Assembly: GCA_020636275.1 (NCBI GenBank)
Contig: JACJYD010000001.1
Location: forward strand, 1,681,001-1,745,000
Source: Lewinellaceae bacterium
GTDB taxonomy: Bacteria; Bacteroidota; Bacteroidia; Chitinophagales; Saprospiraceae
Length of the DNA: 64,000 nt
Direction: 5' to 3'
The notes beneath the pieces are model-generated. The model searched no databases. It saw only the letters and a program-made list of their open reading frames with translations, and had not been told where the DNA came from. Positions 27,032 through 35,237 of the stretch are shown piece by piece (position 1 is the stretch's first letter; each line of letters starts with the position of its first letter). A program made the translations under genes and the position numbers.

Positions 27032-27844
27032 ATGGCTTACAACTTATTGAAAGGGAAAAAGGGCGTGATCTCCGGCGCTCTGGATGAACATTCCATCGCC
27101 TGGAAAGTGGCGGAACGCTGTGCCGAAGAAGGGGCGCAGATCGTCCTGACCAACGCACCGGTCGCCATGCGCTTTGGGAAGATCAACGAGCTGGCGGAAA
27201 AGATCAACGCCCAGGTCATCCCGGCCGATGCCACCGAAGTGGGAGACCTCGAAAAACTCTTTCAAGGTTCCGTCGACGCACTGGGCGGCAAGATTGACTT
27301 CGTATTGCACTCCATCGGTATGTCGCTCAATATGCGCAAGGGCCGCACTTATACGGAATTGAACTACGAACATATGTTGAAGACGTTCGATATTTCGGCG
27401 ATCTCTTTCCATAAAATGATGCAAACCCTCTGGAATATGGACGCCATGAACGAGCACGGCTCCATCGTGGCACTCACTTATATCGCCGCGCAACGGGTTT
27501 TTCCGGATTACAGCGAGATGGCTGACGCCAAAGCGCTGCTCGAATCGTTCGCCCGCAGCTTTGGCTACCACTTCGGTATGCGCAATAAGGTCAGGGTAAA
27601 TACGGTTTCCCAATCGCCTGCGTGGACTACCGCCGGATCGGGCGTCAAAGGCTTTAAGGAATTCTTCCAATACGCCGACCGGATGTCGCCCCTGGGCAAT
27701 GCATCGGCGGAGGCCTGTGCCGATTACTGCCTCACGCTTTTCTCCGACCTTACCCGCAGCGTGACCATGCAAAATCTCTACCACGACGGGGGCTTTTCAA
27801 GCATGGGGATGAACCCTGCGGTGCTGGGCCTGGACTACGAATAA
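27032..27844 (+). CDS. fabI: Enoyl-[acyl-carrier-protein] reductase (NADH)
   Basis: 270 residues. FabI reduces trans-2-enoyl-ACP in each fatty acid elongation cycle. The nucleotide-binding start KGKKGVISGALDEHSIAWKVAE is the FabI variant. VLHSIGMSLNMRKG carries the substrate loop, and the catalytic pair is Tyr160 and Lys167 in PDYSEMADAKALLES. RVNTVSQSPAWTTAGSGVKGF and QNLYHDGGFSSMGM end the domain. The FabI Tyr/Lys spacing of six residues is present. It is terminated by a perfect hairpin. The megasynthase further right lacks an enoyl reductase, but no link to this gene is shown. Confidence 0.96.
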   Translation: MAYNLLKGKKGVISGALDEHSIAWKVAERCAEEGAQIVLTNAPVAMRFGKINELAEKINAQVIPADATEVGDLEKLFQGSVDALGGKIDFVLHSIGMSLNMRKGRTYTELNYEHMLKTFDISAISFHKMMQTLWNMDAMNEHGSIVALTYIAAQRVFPDYSEMADAKALLESFARSFGYHFGMRNKVRVNTVSQSPAWTTAGSGVKGFKEFFQYADRMSPLGNASAEACADYCLTLFSDLTRSVTMQNLYHDGGFSSMGMNPAVLGLDYE

Positions 27845-27846
27845 TG

Positions 27847-27886
27847 GAAATGTGAACGGGGATGTCCGTTCACATTTCTGTTTTTT
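27847..27886 (+). terminator. Terminator of fabI
   Basis: Stem gaaatgtgaacgg / ccgttcacatttc, 6-nt loop, followed by gtttttt. Confidence 0.9.
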
Positions 27887-28016
27887 CACGGGTCTTATGG
27901 AAATTCCTACGAATTTCGTCTGAAACTGGCGTGACTTAGTCGTTGCCGCCCAGTCAAAGTTGAACATCTCCGCAGATGGGGGGTTGTCTTTTAGGAATCC
28001 CGCAGAACAAAACAAT

Positions 28017-28991
28017 ATGCTTCTTTGGATCGGATTTATCATTTTTATCGGAATCCTGCTTTCGCTCGACCTGGGCGTATTCAACCGGGAATCCCACGTC
28101 ATATCCACAAAGGAAGCATTGGGTTGGACTACCCTGTGGACAGCAGTTTCCTTGCTCTTCAGCTTTTTCGTTTTTTTCGCCTATCGCGACCAGTGGTTTG
28201 GACTAGGCGCCGAAATGGGCCATGTGCTGACCCCGCAATCAGCCGTGTTGAAATACCTCACCGGCTATTTGGTCGAGTTGTCGCTCAGCGTCGATAACAT
28301 CTTCGTCATCGCCCTCATTTTTTCGTACTTCCACATTCCCCGCCAATATCAACACCGGGTGCTTTTTTGGGGGATCGTTGGCGCCATTATCTTCCGTGGA
28401 TTCATGATCGGGGCAGGAGTTTACCTGATCGAACGCTTTAGCCTGATCACCTATGTGTTCGGCGCCATCCTGCTCTACTCGGCATACCGGATGCTGGGGT
28501 CCGGCCATGAAAAGGTGGATCCGGATAAAAATCCCGTGGTCAATTTCTTCAAACGATATTTCCCGATCGTCCGGACGATCCACAAGGAGCATTTCTTTCT
28601 AAAACGAATGGGTAAAACCTATGCTACCCCCTTATTTATCGCTCTGCTGGTGGTGGAAACGACCGACGTGATGTTTGCTTTCGATTCCATTCCCGCTATT
28701 TTTGCCATTACCACCGATCCTTTCCTGGTCTTTAGCTCCAATATCTTCGCGATCCTGGGGTTACGCTCCCTTTTCTTCGTCCTGGTTTCCATCCTCAATC
28801 GCTTCAAATACCTCCAGTATAGCCTGGTGGGTATTCTGGCCTTCGTCGGGGTCAAGATGCTCCTGATCCATTTGGTTCACCTGCCCGAATGGGTCTCCTT
28901 CGCGGTGATCGTGGCTTTCCTCGGAGGAGGGATCCTTTTTTCCCTGGCCGTGGAAAGGAGGGAGAAAATGGTTGAAGAGTTGAAAAGTTGA
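28017..28991 (+). CDS. TerC family integral membrane protein
   Basis: 324 residues from ATG 28017. TerC-type proteins are linked to tellurium resistance and to manganese export or cofactor loading of secreted proteins. About nine hydrophobic spans are visible. Signature acidic helices: ILLSLDLGVFN, VELSLSVDNIFVIALIF and LLVVETTDVMFAFDSIPAIFAIT, then IFAILGLRSLFFVL. The last codons and the stop are supplied by the repeat that follows (VEELKS then TGA). No terminator other than that hairpin is present. It is convergent with mgsA. Confidence 0.93.
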   Translation: MLLWIGFIIFIGILLSLDLGVFNRESHVISTKEALGWTTLWTAVSLLFSFFVFFAYRDQWFGLGAEMGHVLTPQSAVLKYLTGYLVELSLSVDNIFVIALIFSYFHIPRQYQHRVLFWGIVGAIIFRGFMIGAGVYLIERFSLITYVFGAILLYSAYRMLGSGHEKVDPDKNPVVNFFKRYFPIVRTIHKEHFFLKRMGKTYATPLFIALLVVETTDVMFAFDSIPAIFAITTDPFLVFSSNIFAILGLRSLFFVLVSILNRFKYLQYSLVGILAFVGVKMLLIHLVHLPEWVSFAVIVAFLGGGILFSLAVERREKMVEELKS

Positions 28992-29055
28992 AGAGTTGAA
29001 AAGATGAAATGAACTCTTCAACTCTTCAACTCTTCAACTCTTCAACTCTTCAACT
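28971..29055. repeat. Inverted array of TTGAAGAG/TTCAACTC units
   Basis: Four or five gttgaaga/gttgaaaa units run into a spacer (atgaaatga) and then at least five ctcttcaa units, so the two halves form a long imperfect hairpin. It lies exactly at the junction of convergent genes and encodes the last residues VEELKS of both TerC (+) and MgsA (-). It is the same family as 3593-3668. Confidence 0.88.
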
Positions 29056-29417
29056 CCCACCAGCATTAACCGGGCCCCGGCCGGATTCGTTGCCAAAGGC
29101 ACATTATGCACATCGCAGAGGCGCATGAGCATTTGGACATCCGGTTCATGGGGATGTTTCGCGAGCGGGTCCCGGAAAAAAAAGACCAGATCCAGTTGCC
29201 CGGTCGCCACCATGGAGGCAATCTGGGCATCGCCGCCTTTGGGGCCGGAAAGCATTTTTTCCACCTTGATCCCTGCCTTCTCAATGTAGGACCCCGTGGT
29301 CCCGGTAGCGTATAAAGCCGCCTTTTCGAAAAGGCTTCGTTGTTGCAACACAAAGGATACCATTTCCGGCTTTTTCCCGTCGTGAGCGATCAGTGCGATG
29401 CGAGGAATTTGATTCAT
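29034..29417 (-). CDS. mgsA: Methylglyoxal synthase
   Basis: 127 residues. Converts dihydroxyacetone phosphate to methylglyoxal and phosphate. Family markers: RIALIAHDGKKPEMVSFV, YATGTTGSYI, MLSGPKGGDAQIASMV, LDLVFFFRDPLAKHPHEPDV and NVPLATNPAGA. The phosphate-binding KK..T..GTTG residues and the catalytic Asp in GGDAQ are present. Somewhat short, as in other Bacteroidota. The C-terminal VEELKS is encoded by the intergenic repeat. Confidence 0.94.
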   Translation of the reverse strand: MNQIPRIALIAHDGKKPEMVSFVLQQRSLFEKAALYATGTTGSYIEKAGIKVEKMLSGPKGGDAQIASMVATGQLDLVFFFRDPLAKHPHEPDVQMLMRLCDVHNVPLATNPAGARLMLVGVEELKS

Positions 29418-29554
29418 GTGGGGAGTTTTACAAAAAATTCTCCAAAAATCTAAAAAAATGTAAAGAATTTAACATTTGGCAGGGAACATCTGCGATGTTA
29501 CATACGTTCGACTAAAAAGAATTGTTTTAAACGGAAACAAATCCCTGACATATC

Positions 29555-29728
29555 ATGAAAAGACTTCTGGTTTACTTAAGGGCACGGCGAAAAGCGAAAC
29601 GCGTGTTGAGTGGACGGAGGGTCGCTTCCCGGAAGAACCGGAAGCTTCTCCAGGCTCAACAAATAGCTAAAGCGGCTCAATTAGAACTCAATTACAACGA
29701 GGATGGTAATAGCATGGGCTATTGCTAG
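29555..29728 (+). CDS. Possible small basic protein (57 aa)
   Basis: ATG 29555 to TAG 29728. Translation begins MKRLLVYLRARRKAKRVL and continues with SGRRVASRKNRKLLQAQQ, a strongly Arg/Lys-rich first half, then an acidic/polar end (ELNYNEDGNSMGYC). It ends 33 nt before a strong terminator hairpin, and nothing else in the interval explains that terminator. No family is recognised. It may be a small nucleic-acid-binding protein, or the region may be a non-coding RNA. Confidence 0.45.
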   Translation: MKRLLVYLRARRKAKRVLSGRRVASRKNRKLLQAQQIAKAAQLELNYNEDGNSMGYC

Positions 29729-29761
29729 ATACTTTGTTTACAAGGTATCAGAATGAACTTT

Positions 29762-29804
29762 ATAAGGGTTTCAGCGGGCACCGCCTGCTGAAACCCTTAT
29801 TATT
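29762..29804 (+). terminator. Terminator hairpin after the small basic ORF
   Basis: Stem ataagggtttcagc / gctgaaacccttat around a G/C-rich loop, followed by tattt. Confidence 0.75.
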
Positions 29805-29846
29805 TGGTTTATTAAATATCGGGCCTGTAATGGTTTTGTGCGAATA

Positions 29847-29892
29847 AAACAAAAAAGCCCAAAAGAGCGATCGGCTCTTTTGGGCTTTTTTG
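29847..29892. terminator. Perfect A/T-flanked terminator
   Basis: aaaaaagcccaaaagagc pairs with gctcttttgggctttttt around a gatcg loop. The flanks are A-rich and T-rich, so it works in either direction. It lies 45 nt before the glycosyltransferase ATG and insulates it. Confidence 0.85.
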
Positions 29893-29917
29893 TTTTAGGT
29901 GCGATTCTGTACCTTCG
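29889..29917 (+). promoter_or_regulatory. Putative promoter of the glycosyltransferase operon
   Basis: TTTG (29889-29892), 17-nt spacer, TACCTTCG (29910-29917), 19 nt before the ATG. The T-run of the terminator doubles as part of the -33 element. Confidence 0.4.
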
Positions 29918-29936
29918 CAGTCCATAATATTATTGA

Positions 29937-30617
29937 ATGCTTCTTTCCGTCATTATTCCCTGTTACAACGAAGCCGCCACGGTCGAAAGGATCGTGCAAA
30001 AAGTGCTGGACGTGCCCGTCGAAAAACAGGTTATTATCGTCGATGATGGCTCGACCGACGGCAGCCGGGAGATCATACGGGAAATGGCCGGAAAATATCC
30101 CCTTACGGCTTTGTTCCACCCCCAAAACAAGGGAAAAGGCGCTGCGATCCAGACCGGCCTGGCCCATGCCACAGGTACCTACACCATCATTCAGGATGCC
30201 GATCTGGAAACCAATCCGATGAACTATCTTCAATTGCTGGACCAGGTCAAAGCCTCGGGTTCCCCGGTCGTCTACGGGTCCCGCATGCTGAAACGCAATA
30301 AGATCTACAACCTGAAGTACTACCTCGGCGGCCGGCTGGTCACCTTTTTCGCCAACCTGTTATGCAACCAGCGCCTGACCGACCAGCCCACCTGTTACAA
30401 AATGTTGGATACAAATTTGTTCAAGGACCTCGGGATCGAAACCAACCGGTTTGAAGTCTGTTCGGAGATCACCGCCAAACTCAGCGTGCGCAAGATCCGG
30501 ATCGACGAAGTGCCGATGGATTATTATCCCCGGGATAAGGCCGAGGGGAAAAAACTGGGTTGGAAAGACGGTATCCAGGCCATCGTGACCTTATTTGTAT
30601 ACCGATTTTTCAAATGA
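29937..30617 (+). CDS. Family 2 glycosyltransferase (dolichol-phosphate-mannose synthase-like)
   Basis: 226 residues. GT-A fold: LLSVIIPCYNEAATVERIV, VIIVDDGSTDGSREI (nucleotide-binding Asp), NKGKGAAIQTGLAHATG and IIQDADLETNP (metal-binding D-x-D-like). The C-terminal YYLGGRLVTFFANLLCN and EVPMDYYPRDKAEGKKLGWKDG match polyprenyl-phosphate sugar transferases without membrane helices. It probably loads a sugar on undecaprenyl phosphate. Its stop codon overlaps the ATG of the next gene (ATGA), and that membrane protein may use the product. Confidence 0.92.
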   Translation: MLLSVIIPCYNEAATVERIVQKVLDVPVEKQVIIVDDGSTDGSREIIREMAGKYPLTALFHPQNKGKGAAIQTGLAHATGTYTIIQDADLETNPMNYLQLLDQVKASGSPVVYGSRMLKRNKIYNLKYYLGGRLVTFFANLLCNQRLTDQPTCYKMLDTNLFKDLGIETNRFEVCSEITAKLSVRKIRIDEVPMDYYPRDKAEGKKLGWKDGIQAIVTLFVYRFFK

Positions 30618-32020
30618 ATATGGGCGGGAGACGAAATTGGCGACCAACCTTCACGACCCTGGCCCTTTTTGCAGTGGCCCTTACGCTGTTTTTTATCAAT
30701 GACGTCAACAAGAAATGGCGAAAAACCGCTTTGTTGCGCTACGATGCCGCCATTTACTATTCCTATTTGCCCGCGATTTTCATTTACAAAGACCTCGATC
30801 TGAAATACATGGATACCCTGCCGGGGTATTTGAAGGAACACTATAAGGTGACCTGCGAAGTATTGCCCAACGGAAAACGGTATATCAAAACTACCATGGG
30901 GCTGGCCTACATGCACCTTCCGTTTTTTTTCATGGGGCACATCAAAGCCGGATTGGCGGGAAAAAAGCAGGATGGCTATTCCAGTCCGTATGAAAACTTC
31001 CTGGTTTATGGCGCCTATTTCTACGTGATGCTGGCCCTGATCCTCCTGTCGGTTGTGTTGCGCGCGTATTTTGACGATTGGGTTGCGGGCCTCAGCATTC
31101 TGTCGATTGCCGTGGGTACCAACCTGATGTATTATTCCACCCTGGAAGGCCTGCACGTGCACGCGTACAATTTCAGTTTGTTTTGCTTTTTCCTGTACGG
31201 GGTGTACCGCTATTTTCAGCGGCCGGCGCCCTGGAAAGCCCTGCTGCTCGGTCTTTTGCTCGGCCTGATCACCCTCATCCGGCCCACCAATATCCTTATC
31301 GGCCTCCTGCTTCCATTCTACGGTGTGACCAATTGGACCGAGCTCAAAGCGCGTTTCCGGTTTTTTTGGAAAAACGGGCCTTCGGTACTCCTTTTTCTTG
31401 GGGCATTTATTCTGCCCTGGATCCCTCAACTGGCCTTTTGGCACTACGTTTCCGGAAAGTGGTTGTTCTTTTCCTACGGAGAAAAAGAGCGATTTTTCTG
31501 GACCAGCCCCCACTTGCTCTACGGTTTTTTCTCTTACCGGAAAGGGTTGTTCATTTACACCCCAATAATGGCGCTGGCTTTTACCGGGTTGTTCTTTCTG
31601 AGAAAATACGCTGCCGATTTTTTCTGGCCTCTGATCCTGTTCGTCCCGCTCAATTTTTACGTCATCTTCTCCTGGTGGAGCTGGTGGTACGGGGGCTGCT
31701 ACGGGATGCGGCCCGCCATAGACTCCTATGGATTGATGGCGATTTCCCTGGGGGCCTTTTTTACCTGGATTTTTCGGCGAAAATCTGCAGTCCCCAAGAT
31801 CCTGGTGATGATCCTTTGGGGGGCGTTGATCTATCTGAGCGGGTTCCAAACCTGGCAGTACAAAAAAGGGCTGATCCATTGGGATGCCATGACAAAAGAG
31901 GCATACTGGGCTGTCTTTCTCAAGACCCAAAAACCGGCCGATTTTGGAGAGTTGCTGTGGCCGCCTTCCAACGAAAAAGCGATGGAGGGAATAGATGAGT
32001 ATAGTCAGAGAAAGAAGTGA
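30614..32020 (+). CDS. Polytopic membrane protein, glycosyltransferase (GT-C-like)
   Basis: 468 residues from ATG 30614, translationally coupled to the GT2 gene (ATGA). About ten to twelve hydrophobic spans. An acidic-aromatic loop after span 1 (RYDAAIYYSYLPAIFIYKDLDLKYMD) resembles the first extracytoplasmic loop of GT-C/ArnT-like enzymes, where an Asp is catalytic. GLLLGLITLIRPTNILIG and FSWWSWWYGGCYGMR are typical of family members in Bacteroidota. I infer transfer of a lipid-linked sugar to a cell-envelope acceptor. No named family is certain. Confidence 0.75.
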   Translation: MNMGGRRNWRPTFTTLALFAVALTLFFINDVNKKWRKTALLRYDAAIYYSYLPAIFIYKDLDLKYMDTLPGYLKEHYKVTCEVLPNGKRYIKTTMGLAYMHLPFFFMGHIKAGLAGKKQDGYSSPYENFLVYGAYFYVMLALILLSVVLRAYFDDWVAGLSILSIAVGTNLMYYSTLEGLHVHAYNFSLFCFFLYGVYRYFQRPAPWKALLLGLLLGLITLIRPTNILIGLLLPFYGVTNWTELKARFRFFWKNGPSVLLFLGAFILPWIPQLAFWHYVSGKWLFFSYGEKERFFWTSPHLLYGFFSYRKGLFIYTPIMALAFTGLFFLRKYAADFFWPLILFVPLNFYVIFSWWSWWYGGCYGMRPAIDSYGLMAISLGAFFTWIFRRKSAVPKILVMILWGALIYLSGFQTWQYKKGLIHWDAMTKEAYWAVFLKTQKPADFGELLWPPSNEKAMEGIDEYSQRKK

Positions 32021-32077
32021 CAAAAATCATGGCCTTTCCGCGTCCTTTTCTTTACTTTGTTGTATATACTTAATAAA

Positions 32078-32145
32078 AAGTGATTTGACGGCCGGCGGCC
32101 GTCAAATCACTTGGGACAATTGCGGCCAGCGGCCGCAATTGTCCC
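32078..32145. repeat. Abutting perfect palindromes P1 (copy 2) and P2
   Basis: P1, 32078-32112, has the same 16-bp arms as copy 1 and loop ggc. It is followed without a gap by P2, 32113-32145, with arms gggacaattgcggcc / ggccgcaattgtccc and loop agc. Both have the design arm-GGCC-NNN-GGCC-arm. Confidence 0.9.
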
Positions 32146-32183
32146 AAACCACTTCACATTTAGAATAACAAAAATGGAAAGCT

Positions 32184-32585
32184 ATGACGAGAATTTTTAC
32201 CACATTCGTTTTGATCGCTGCACTTGCTTCATGCACTGGCAACGGAACATCGGGCGGACCGGAGGAACAGACGGATTCCGCCGCTGTAAATGACATTGCC
32301 ATGAATCCGGATTATGAACCCGGTCTGGCATTGGTTGTCAGCAGCGATTGCTACAATTGCCACAAGGTAGATGAAGAAATGATCGGGCCGCCTTATCGGA
32401 AGATCGCCGAAAAATATGCAGGCGCGGATGAAGCAACCCTGGCTGCATTGGCAGAAAAGATCCGGACCGGTGGCTCCGGGAACTGGGTGGTGGATACCAT
32501 GATGACGCCTCACCCAACCGTATCGGAAGAGGATGCCATGAAGATCGTAAAGTACATTATCCTATTGAGTCAGGAGAAGAAGTGA
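32184..32585 (+). CDS. Lipidated c-type cytochrome (class I)
   Basis: 133 residues. The lipobox AALASC puts the lipidated Cys at residue 17, then a Gly/Ser/Glu linker. The haem motif is CYNCH (Cys56, Cys59, His60) in SSDCYNCHKVDEEMIGPPYRKIAEKY, and the distal Met is in VDTMMTPHP (Met106 or 107). The small monohaem domain resembles cytochrome c551/c552. It is likely an electron carrier tethered in the periplasm. It has palindromes P1/P2 on one side and P2-remnant/P1 on the other, and its own terminator. Confidence 0.92.
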   Translation: MTRIFTTFVLIAALASCTGNGTSGGPEEQTDSAAVNDIAMNPDYEPGLALVVSSDCYNCHKVDEEMIGPPYRKIAEKYAGADEATLAALAEKIRTGGSGNWVVDTMMTPHPTVSEEDAMKIVKYIILLSQEKK

Positions 32586-32598
32586 AAAATCCTGCAAT

Positions 32599-32634
32599 CA
32601 AAAAAGGCGGACCAAATGGTTCGCCTTTTTTTTG
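32599..32634 (+). terminator. Terminator of the cytochrome gene
   Basis: aaaaaaggcg.gacca / tggt.tcgcctttttttt hairpin directly after the stop codon. Confidence 0.85.
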
Positions 32635-32662
32635 TACCTTACTTTTACTTGAATACTAAAAG

Positions 32663-32709
32663 CGCAATTGTCCCAAGTGATTTGACGGCCGTCGGCCGTC
32701 AAATCACTT
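32663..32709. repeat. Half of P2 followed by palindrome P1 (copy 3)
   Basis: gcaattgtccc (32664-32674) equals the right arm of P2. It abuts P1 (32675-32709) with the standard arms and loop gtc. Compared with the 32.1 kb copy the order P1-P2 is reversed. Confidence 0.88.
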
Positions 32710-32746
32710 TTTCTATAGTTTTTTTAACCACCAAAATAATCGTGTT

Positions 32747-33247
32747 ATGAAGATCAAACATTTCTCGTTTTTACTTGGCTTTGGCGGACTCTTGCTGGCT
32801 TCCTGCGCAGCGCCGCCCCCTCCGGAACCGGCACCCGATCTGGATCAGATCCGGACGGAGATTCAGGCCCTTGAAAATGCTTACGCGGCCGGCGAAAATG
32901 CCAAGGATGCAGATGCTATTGTAGTTTATTACGCAGATGATGCGGTTTCCCTTCCCAGTGAAGAACCGCCGGTAGCGGGTAAGCCCGCCATTCTGCAGCG
33001 GCTCAAGGACCACATGGCTGTCGATTCTACACAGAGCTCCATTCGGTTTGAAGTGGTCGATATATTTGCTGCCGGAAACCTGGTGGTAGAAGTTGGCAAA
33101 TCGATTTCCACGGATATGGATGGAAAGGAACATCAAGGTAAATACATGTCCCTCTTCGAAAAGCGCGACGGGAAGTACGTCTGCATCCGGGATATGTGGA
33201 ATTCCGATGCGAAGAAGGAGGACAAAGGTGAAAAGGAAGAAGAGTAA
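32747..33247 (+). CDS. SnoaL-like/DUF4440 lipoprotein
   Basis: 166 residues. The lipobox LLLASC is at residues 15-20 and is followed by a Pro-rich spacer (AAPPPPEPAPDLD). The remaining 120 residues resemble the NTF2/SnoaL (DUF4440) cone fold: IQALENAYAAGENAKDADAIVVYYADDAVSLP, GKPAILQRLKDHM, then beta strands and KYMSLFEKRDGKYVCIRDMWNSD. A charged tail (KKEDKGEKEEE) ends it. Such proteins bind small ligands or act as ketosteroid-isomerase-like enzymes, and specific function cannot be assigned. Single gene with a terminator behind. Confidence 0.8.
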   Translation: MKIKHFSFLLGFGGLLLASCAAPPPPEPAPDLDQIRTEIQALENAYAAGENAKDADAIVVYYADDAVSLPSEEPPVAGKPAILQRLKDHMAVDSTQSSIRFEVVDIFAAGNLVVEVGKSISTDMDGKEHQGKYMSLFEKRDGKYVCIRDMWNSDAKKEDKGEKEEE

Positions 33248-33263
33248 CCGTAAATGATTGAAT

Positions 33264-33303
33264 CAAAAAGGCTTTCTCCATTTCAGGAGGAAGCCTTTTT
33301 TTG
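33264..33303 (+). terminator. Terminator of the SnoaL-like gene
   Basis: aaaaaggctttctcc / ggaggaagccttttt with a 6-nt loop and a T-run. Confidence 0.88.
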
Positions 33304-33518
33304 TTGAAAAGGATTATTGAAAGTACGGCGAATTTGGTACTTTTACAGGTGATTAGCACACCCATTATTAGGAGAACAACTTTCTGATTCTCCACCTTGC
33401 ACCTCAAGCATGACTGTCGCCCATTTTCCTCAATTCCAGTAAATCCGGCCAAGGGTTTTCAGCCTGGGTCGTATTTGCCGGTTATTTATTTTTTATTACA
33501 AAAAAACGACAGACCATT

Positions 33519-35183
33519 ATGGCGAAAGGTGTAGACCCCTCCGAACTCAACATGATCGTTGACGCGGTGCTCGACTTTTCCGGCGAGCATTTTTCCGACC
33601 AGAAACTCTTGCAGTTGGACCACGACGATGTATTCCCCATCGAACTCATCCGGCAGGTATGCGGGGATGGGCTGGGCATTCATCTCATCTTTATTCCCGA
33701 ACGGTTCGGAGGTATGGGCGGCGGCGCTTACGACTCCTACCGGGTTTGTGAAGCCCTTGCTTCGGTCGACGTCGGGGTGGCCACCGGCGTATTTGCCACT
33801 TTCCTGGGCTCGGACCCCATCGTGTTCGGCGCTACGGAAGAACAAAAGGCCAAATGGCTCTCGCGTATCGCCAGCGAAGGGTTGCTGCTCGCCTACGGCG
33901 CCACCGAACCCGAAGCCGGCAGCGACCTGGGTTCGCTTCGCACCACCGCCACCCCGGTCGAAGAAAACGGCGCCGTCATCGGCTACAAACTCAACGGAAA
34001 TAAACAATGGATCAGCAATGGCGGCTATGCCGATATGTATACCATCCTCGCCAAAGCCCCCGGTGGACCGACCTGGTTTGTGCTCGAGAAAGGGGCCCCC
34101 GGATTTTCACACGGAAACCCGGAGGATAAGCACGGCATCCGGGCCAGCAACACGGCCGCGCTTTCGCTGGAAGACGTCTTCGTGCCGGCTGAAAACCTGG
34201 TAGGGGAGGGGGAAGGAAAGGGTCTTTTCCAGGCCCAACTCGTATTCGGCTATACCCGCCTCATGGTCGCAGCCTTCGGCCTGGGCGCAGGATGGGGCGC
34301 CTTGAAACGCGCTGTTCAGTATTCGACCGAACGCATCCAGCGGGGCGGCCCACTTTCCGAAAAGCAGGGATATACCCATAAGCTCATCGTGCCGCATGCC
34401 TGCCGCCTCGAAGCGGCCCGCGCCTATGTTGAAGAAACCGCCGAACGCATCGACAACGATGAGGACAACCTGAACACGGAGGGCGCCATCGCAAAATACC
34501 TCGCCACCGAAGCGGGCAACATGGCTGCCGATGCCAGCATTCAGGCACTTGGGGGCTATGGCTACACCCGCCCCTTCATGGTGGAAAAGTTCAAACGAGA
34601 TGTTCGCATCACCACGATCTATGAAGGTACTTCCGAGATCATGGAGATGACCATTTCGCGGGATCGCTGGCAGCTTCACCTCAAAACGGGCGGCCAGTAC
34701 TACCACGACATGGCGGCTGAAATGGAAAAACTGCATACCTCCCATCCGGATGTCGGCGCCCAGATCTGTGCCACCGGATTCCATCTCCTGGCCGACATGC
34801 TCGAGTGGGCGCGCATCAACCGGCTTACCCGGAACCAGCACATCCAGTTTCGCGTCGGCGAGTGGATCGCCTACGCGGAAAGCGCCGGCGCCCTGGCCCG
34901 CCGCGCCGCCCGCCATCGGGATGGCAATCTTCACGCCAAGTCCAACGTACTGTTCGACGCCCAGACCCTGGCGGGCATGAGCCGGATCTTCGCCCGGGAA
35001 GCGGCCATGAAAGTGGGTCAGGACGGTCTGCGCTGGATCATGAGCGCTCGCGAAACCGATGAAGCGACCATGCAGTCCTTCATTCGAAACCTGGATATGA
35101 ACAGCGTATACGAGGCCCAGCAAGGGTTACTGGCCGACATGGACCAGGTGCGCGATGCCATTTACGCGCCTTTCCAAAATTGA
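33519..35183 (+). CDS. Acyl-CoA dehydrogenase
   Basis: 554 residues, longer than the usual 380 because of a C-terminal extension (about residues 410-554). The FAD/acyl core is intact: LAYGATEPEAGSDLGSLRTTA, KQWISNGGYADMYTILAK, GIRASNTAALSLEDVFVPAENLVG, ASIQALGGYGYTRPFMVEKFKRDVRI and IYEGTSEIMEMTISRD, with the catalytic Glu369 in the YEGT motif. It oxidises an acyl thioester to the 2-enoyl form. It ends 54 bp before the megasynthase ATG in the same direction with no strong terminator between, so a shared transcript is likely. Whether it acts on the megasynthase product is inference. The 270 bp before it hold only weak promoter-like sequence. Confidence 0.92.
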   Translation: MAKGVDPSELNMIVDAVLDFSGEHFSDQKLLQLDHDDVFPIELIRQVCGDGLGIHLIFIPERFGGMGGGAYDSYRVCEALASVDVGVATGVFATFLGSDPIVFGATEEQKAKWLSRIASEGLLLAYGATEPEAGSDLGSLRTTATPVEENGAVIGYKLNGNKQWISNGGYADMYTILAKAPGGPTWFVLEKGAPGFSHGNPEDKHGIRASNTAALSLEDVFVPAENLVGEGEGKGLFQAQLVFGYTRLMVAAFGLGAGWGALKRAVQYSTERIQRGGPLSEKQGYTHKLIVPHACRLEAARAYVEETAERIDNDEDNLNTEGAIAKYLATEAGNMAADASIQALGGYGYTRPFMVEKFKRDVRITTIYEGTSEIMEMTISRDRWQLHLKTGGQYYHDMAAEMEKLHTSHPDVGAQICATGFHLLADMLEWARINRLTRNQHIQFRVGEWIAYAESAGALARRAARHRDGNLHAKSNVLFDAQTLAGMSRIFAREAAMKVGQDGLRWIMSARETDEATMQSFIRNLDMNSVYEAQQGLLADMDQVRDAIYAPFQN

Positions 35184-35237
35184 ATAAAAAATTTTACCCC
35201 GCGACTGAGGGTCGCCGGGTTTTGAATCCATACAGCC

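Noticed and set aside
30524..32023. 499-codon minus-strand frame opposite the polytopic membrane protein
   Set aside because: The plus strand has an ATGA overlap with the glycosyltransferase and regular membrane helices. The minus frame is rich in charged repeats without a fold.
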